From Prosapia bicincta (taxonomy: Eukaryota > Arthropoda > Insecta > Hemiptera > Cercopidae), in assembly GCA_036971475.1 (NCBI GenBank), contig JBAIZL010000002.1:17097067-17161066 (forward strand): DNA of 64,000 nucleotides. The letters are read 5' to 3'. Positions 60,371-64,000 of this stretch are shown here, piece after piece. Made by a program: the position numbers and the translations under genes. The notes beneath the pieces were generated by a model. That model was not told the DNA's origin. It saw only the letters and a list, made by a program, of their open reading frames with translations, and searched no databases. The number at the start of each line of letters is the position of its first letter. Within the stretch, counting starts at the first letter, position 1.

Positions 60371-61310
60371 CTAAGTGGGGTTTCACACCAATGCCGGACC
60401 GAGCGATGCCGATCCGTGCGAAAATCGCCTGGTCACTAAATGCGCAGTGTAAACATGGGAGTTTATAAATATGGGAGCTTTCAAATATAACGCCGGGCCG
60501 TGCCGAGCAATGCCGGACCATGCCGAACCGTTTTGTGCAATCCTACCTTCCCCCAATTCAAACGTTTTCGGTCAAGCGGTTTCTGCCTTCGTTCAGTCTA
60601 TTTCAGTGTTCCAGCCCAGTGAGTTTAAACACATTACGCAATATATTGTTTCTTTAATGTTTCAAGTTCTTTTTGTTCTTTATATTTTGCTAATTCAAAA
60701 TTACTATTAAATTGAGTATTGATATTAAAATATTAATTAGTTCGATTCAAGAAAGACTTCCGTTGTGGGATCAATCTAACAAGAAACACATGGATACAAA
60801 TCTGCCGCTCGACAATATGTAATATAGTTTTTAACACTAATATCCACAATAATACAGTTGTTAACAATATTATTTTTCGCTTCTTGTAGCAATGAATTGT
60901 AGGAAAGAATTCAGATATTTTAGCAAAGAAAAATGGAAGCATTTGAGGGACAACTTTCGGAGTGAATTAAAAATTTGGAGTTTCTCGTATAGAGTTACGT
61001 ACTGTCCACTAGCCTCGTGATCTTTATTGCTATTGTGTGTCCAGTATCGCCTTCTTTCTCCCACACATTCATCATCAAGTGAGGAACTATCCAATAACAC
61101 TATCATCATCAAAGTTGATGACGTTATTAATGCACTACATTGCAACTGAGACTGACAGAAAAGTAGCACTTCTCACTACAAGGCTAGGTAACCTACTACG
61201 TGCGAATCGGCTTCAGTGCGAACGCATAGCAGATCTTGCCCAGCTTGACCATCGCCCCGCCACGCCCGGCCCGGCTCGGCTCGGCTTTGGTGTGTACGTC
61301 ACCTTAGACA
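60371..61310. mobile_element. DNA-transposon-like element with GCCGAGCC-type inverted ends
   Basis: The left end (about 60371-60420) reads CTAAGTGGGGTTTCACACCA then GCC-rich GCCGGACCGAGCGATGCCG. The reverse complement of the right end (61310-61255) reads CTAAGGTGACGTACACACCA then GCCGAGCCGAGCCGGGCC. Further GCCGGGCC/GCCGAGC subterminal motifs occur at 60490-60530. The length of about 940 bp and lack of a recognisable transposase indicate a non-autonomous cut-and-paste element. Open frames at 60471-60710, 60870-61169 and 61037-61363 show no recognised domain. No target-site duplication could be fixed, so the superfamily is left open. Confidence 0.6.
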
Positions 61311-61751
61311 TATTTGAACCAAAACCCTTGAATAAGCTAAAAAAAGAAATTTTATGGTTTTAGAGTGAAAAGAAATTTCGTTCAAGTTGCTTCATTTGTC
61401 TGTGGGTCAAGGGTTATATAAATAATTGGTATTATATACATACACTGTTCTAAAATACTTTCGTATTTCGGAATTATTTGTCGAGTGTAGATAATTAAAA
61501 GTACCGTAATAAATGACACAAGTATTTACATTTTAATTAAGCGAGAGTATCACGTGCCACATATGTAATTAACCAACCATTGACAACCTTATACTAATAT
61601 CACTGCCCTTTACATTAATTACCATTTTATTTGCGTTACTTTGCAACAGTTACTGTGAAAAATACATTTATATGATCAGGAAGGATTTAATGATGAATTC
61701 ATCATCAAAATGACTACAACTACGAACGACATTGTCATTGACTCGTATTTA
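61311..61751. other. Unique sequence, no gene seen
   Basis: Nothing recognised. Confidence 0.5.
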
Positions 61752-61779
61752 ATCAATTCCTTATTTTAGTTCACACTCT

Positions 61780-61781
<2 letters not shown>

Positions 61782-61853
<72 letters not shown>
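61782..61853. repeat. (TA)n microsatellite, left of insertion
   Basis: Uninterrupted TA dinucleotides. Confidence 0.95.
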
Positions 61854-61855
<2 letters not shown>

Positions 61856-61921
61856 CGTTTTCTTGTTAATTAATTTAAAACAACATAGGTTATTCAAATA
61901 CAAGAATATTTATTAATTTAT

Positions 61922-61966
61922 ATCCAAAGCTTTTCGTTGGCAAACAGTACCAACATCATCAGGAAT
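61922..61966 (-). ncRNA. Type I hammerhead candidate (AAGCUU family)
   Basis: Minus strand: AUUC (61966-61963), CUGAUGA (61962-61956), GUUGG/CCAAC, GAAA, AGCUUU, GGAU (61925-61922). Stem I includes one U-G pair. Confidence 0.6.
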
Positions 61967-62036
61967 GAAAATTACAATAATGTAAGCCATAGGCCTCACA
62001 GCCTATAGGCCTATAGCTTATATTATTGTAATTTTC

Positions 62037-62081
62037 ATTCCTGATGATGTTGGTACTGTTTGCCAAAGAAAAGCTTTGGAT
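62037..62081 (+). ncRNA. Hammerhead-like motif (AAGCUU family), stem II weakened
   Basis: AUUC (62037-62040), CUGAUGA (62041-62047), stem II GUUGG against CCAAA, GAAA (62068-62071), AGCUUU, GGAU (62078-62081). The base pair next to GAAA is lost (C to A) compared with the minus-strand copy in the same element. Confidence 0.55.
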
Positions 62082-62123
62082 TATAAATTAATAAATATTC
62101 TTGTATTTGAATAACCTATGTTG

Positions 62124-62128
<5 letters not shown>

Positions 62129-62194
<66 letters not shown>
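62129..62194. repeat. (TA)n microsatellite, right of insertion
   Basis: Uninterrupted TA, the other half of the tract split by the foldback element. Confidence 0.95.
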
Positions 62195-62198
<4 letters not shown>

Positions 62199-62635
62199 CA
62201 GATATTCAATCTTTAATAAATTACTTTTTTATTCATCCACTCAAGTTCAAATATATTTATTTAAATTTAGAGTAGATAAAACTTGATGTTAATAAAGTTT
62301 TTCAAACATTAATTTTAAAGATAAATTTAATAATGAATTAACTTTAGTTAAATGTGGAAGACAAACCTTTCACAAAAGGGGCAACGTATGCAATATAGTT
62401 ATTTCGTCCCATTTGGCTTAAAATAAGTAATAACATATGACTTCATTAAACAGCTGATTTTATGTTATAATTTATATGGTAGAACAGCTGTTTTAACGCA
62501 TAGGTTATGTTGCTATATTTATATTAGTTTTTATTATTTATTAAAATGTAACTAAAATAAAATGTTTCATTGTTGACCTAACTAGGAATTGACTTTAAAA
62601 CATTTTTGTTTATATTACTTGTTGTGGTTTTATAT

Positions 62636-63736
62636 TAGTTTTTTATATTAAGTGACTTCCCACACTCACAAGCTAAACTTAAATCTTATTTACCATTGTT
62701 AGTTGCGTTACCATTTTGTTTATTTTCATTACAGTAAATAAATGTCGCTAAATTGAAAGATACATTTTTATTATTTAGTAACAGCAATAACGAAATAAAT
62801 ATTGAATTAAAATCTGTATATTAACTTCCATGGTGCGGCTCTGTTTCGTTTACATGCAATTTTATTAATGATATAATTGTTTAAACAAACCATTACATCC
62901 AACAATTCATTTGGGGAACGATTTCAAAATTATCCTCGGTTACATGAATCCATTATTGCCCTATCTATCTAACCAAAACATATTTTTCCAAAACGTTTTG
63001 CCGAATTATTCAATTGAACTAAAGCTATTTTGGGGGAAGAATTACAAGGGTTTGCGTCATGATTCCAAGTATATTTATTCACCACTACAATTACATTTAT
63101 ATTGTAGTGTAAAAATAACAAAAATACGTCTAAATGACAGTAAGTTATGGCCTTCGCACTGACATCGTGTCAACATAGTAACTAAATATTAAAATTGCCC
63201 AATGTACTAGCTTCAATATAAACTTTTCATCGCCTTGTCATATTTGCAGCGAAGATGCGCTAAATGCATAAGCAGTATATTGTAGGGGCAGTAACAAAAC
63301 AAGCCTTATATTTTTTATCTGATATAAAATTATTTCTTTTAACCAATGTAACAATATTTTTCAAACAACAGTGGTTTTGCACAGTCTGTAGCGTCTCAGT
63401 TTTTATGGATATTAGCAAAATAAATTCTATGGAAATGTAGAAAGACTTCAAGATATATAGTGCCAAAGTAAACAGTTTAAGCGTTAAAATTAAATGACGC
63501 CTCCTTGTTCAGTGAAGCGCTGCAAAAATGTGTACCAAAACTGTAACCACTTCACTAGTCAACAAATTGGCCTACATTAGTAAAATTTATTTGGAATTTT
63601 AATTCTAAATAAAATTGTGTACAATAAATTAATGTATCCTACAAAAATGTGTAACTTTGGGTTACAAAACCTATCCTAACAAGATACTTTGTAGTTATAT
63701 TCTAATGGACGATCACATAGTTCTCTGTTTAATTTT
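62636..63736. other. AT-rich sequence, no gene seen
   Basis: Open frames at 62911-63162 and 63260-63466 have no recognised domain. A segment near 63660-63715 (TACAAAACCTATCCTAACAAG) weakly resembles the end of the foldback at 57395. Confidence 0.5.
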
Positions 63737-64000
63737 ATATAGTTTTTTTTTCAAATCCTTTTATTAGCTTCCACTCTCCTTGTTCAAAATGTTTAATCAT
63801 TAATAAAATATTTTTTATTCATCTATTCATGTTTAAATACACTTTTTTGAACGTTTAGTGCATAACAATCGTTGATAATACAGCTTTTTCAAATATAAAT
63901 CATTAAATAAATTTAATATATTAATTTTAGTTATATATGGAATAAAAATGTTTCGCAAAATGGGCAAGGTATGGAAGTATAGTTATTTCGTCCCATTTGG
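63737..64000 (+). repeat. DR480 dispersed repeat, cut by the window end
   Basis: Starts AAATCCTTTTATTAGCTTCC, CACTCTCC and continues through GGGCAAGGTATGGAAGTATA to ATTTCGTCCCATTTGG at the last base. The 3' half lies beyond the window. Confidence 0.8.

Larger units (their letters stand above)
61854..62128. mobile_element. PLE-derived foldback element with two facing hammerheads
   Basis: Arms of about 120 bp (about 61868-61990 and 62003-62125) are nearly perfect inverted copies starting AACAACATAGGTTATTCAAA. The centre is a GC-richer palindrome containing ATAGGCCTCACAGCCTATAG (61989-62008) and CCTATAG. Each arm carries a hammerhead motif. The outer arm sequence differs from the other subfamilies (only the AAATACAAGAAT block is shared), yet the ribozyme is the same. 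Confidence 0.72.
61752..62635 (+). repeat. DR480 dispersed repeat split by a hammerhead element
   Basis: The start block (AATCAATTCCTTATTTTAGT, CACTCTCC) lies at 61751-61781, followed by (TA)n, the inserted foldback (61854-62128), more (TA)n, then the rest of DR480 from about 62195 (TTCAATCTTTAATAAATTAC) to AGGAATTGACTTTAAAACAT near 62600. Both CAGCTG palindromes are present (near 62452 and 62487). Confidence 0.8.

Overview
This window is eukaryotic, intergenic and repeat-dominated. It is AT-rich, has very long (TG)n and (TA)n microsatellites, a 13.4 kb satellite array, foldback elements and Penelope-like retroelement (PLE) debris. No multi-exon host gene, rRNA or intact tRNA was recognised. 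Most long open frames are read-through of simple repeats or satellite. The style suggests an invertebrate, plausibly an insect or other arthropod, but the species cannot be named from the sequence.

Layout. 1-23 kb: unique AT-rich DNA with microsatellites, several copies of a ~480-bp dispersed non-coding family (here DR480), a 36-bp minisatellite (5550-5935), a tandem pair of hammerhead-bearing repeats (11904-12400) and PLE-derived hammerhead elements near 14.8 and 20.3 kb. 23.17-36.60 kb: one satellite array built on three levels, from a ~21-bp unit to a 108/109-bp pentamer to 1.5-2.0 kb higher-order blocks. 36.6-45 kb: a cluster of PLE-derived elements with hammerhead motifs, one with a clear 14-bp target-site duplication (40707-41371), and a 425-bp foldback in a (TA)n tract. 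45-56 kb: mostly unique sequence without recognisable genes. 56.5-64 kb: a PLE fragment that still encodes a GIY-YIG endonuclease domain (56747-57079, minus strand), a ~0.9-kb repeat inverted relative to 41.8-42.7 kb and split by a MITE and by a five-copy 127-bp tandem array with a hammerhead core in every unit, a DNA-transposon-like element with GCCGAGCC-type ends, and more DR480 and PLE copies.

The unifying theme is a set of at least four sequence families carrying a type I hammerhead-like core (CUGANGA, stem II, GAAA, very short stem III, cleavage triplet, stem I). Stem III is self-complementary in all four families, the arrangement expected if cleavage needs two strands or tandem copies. 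One family is physically joined to the PLE endonuclease remnant and is found embedded in (TA)n tracts at all six loci where it occurs. The 127-bp array and the 332-bp tandem pair resemble animal retrozyme or tandem-PLE-LTR organisation. All ribozyme calls come from reading base pairing by eye; no folding or database search was run.
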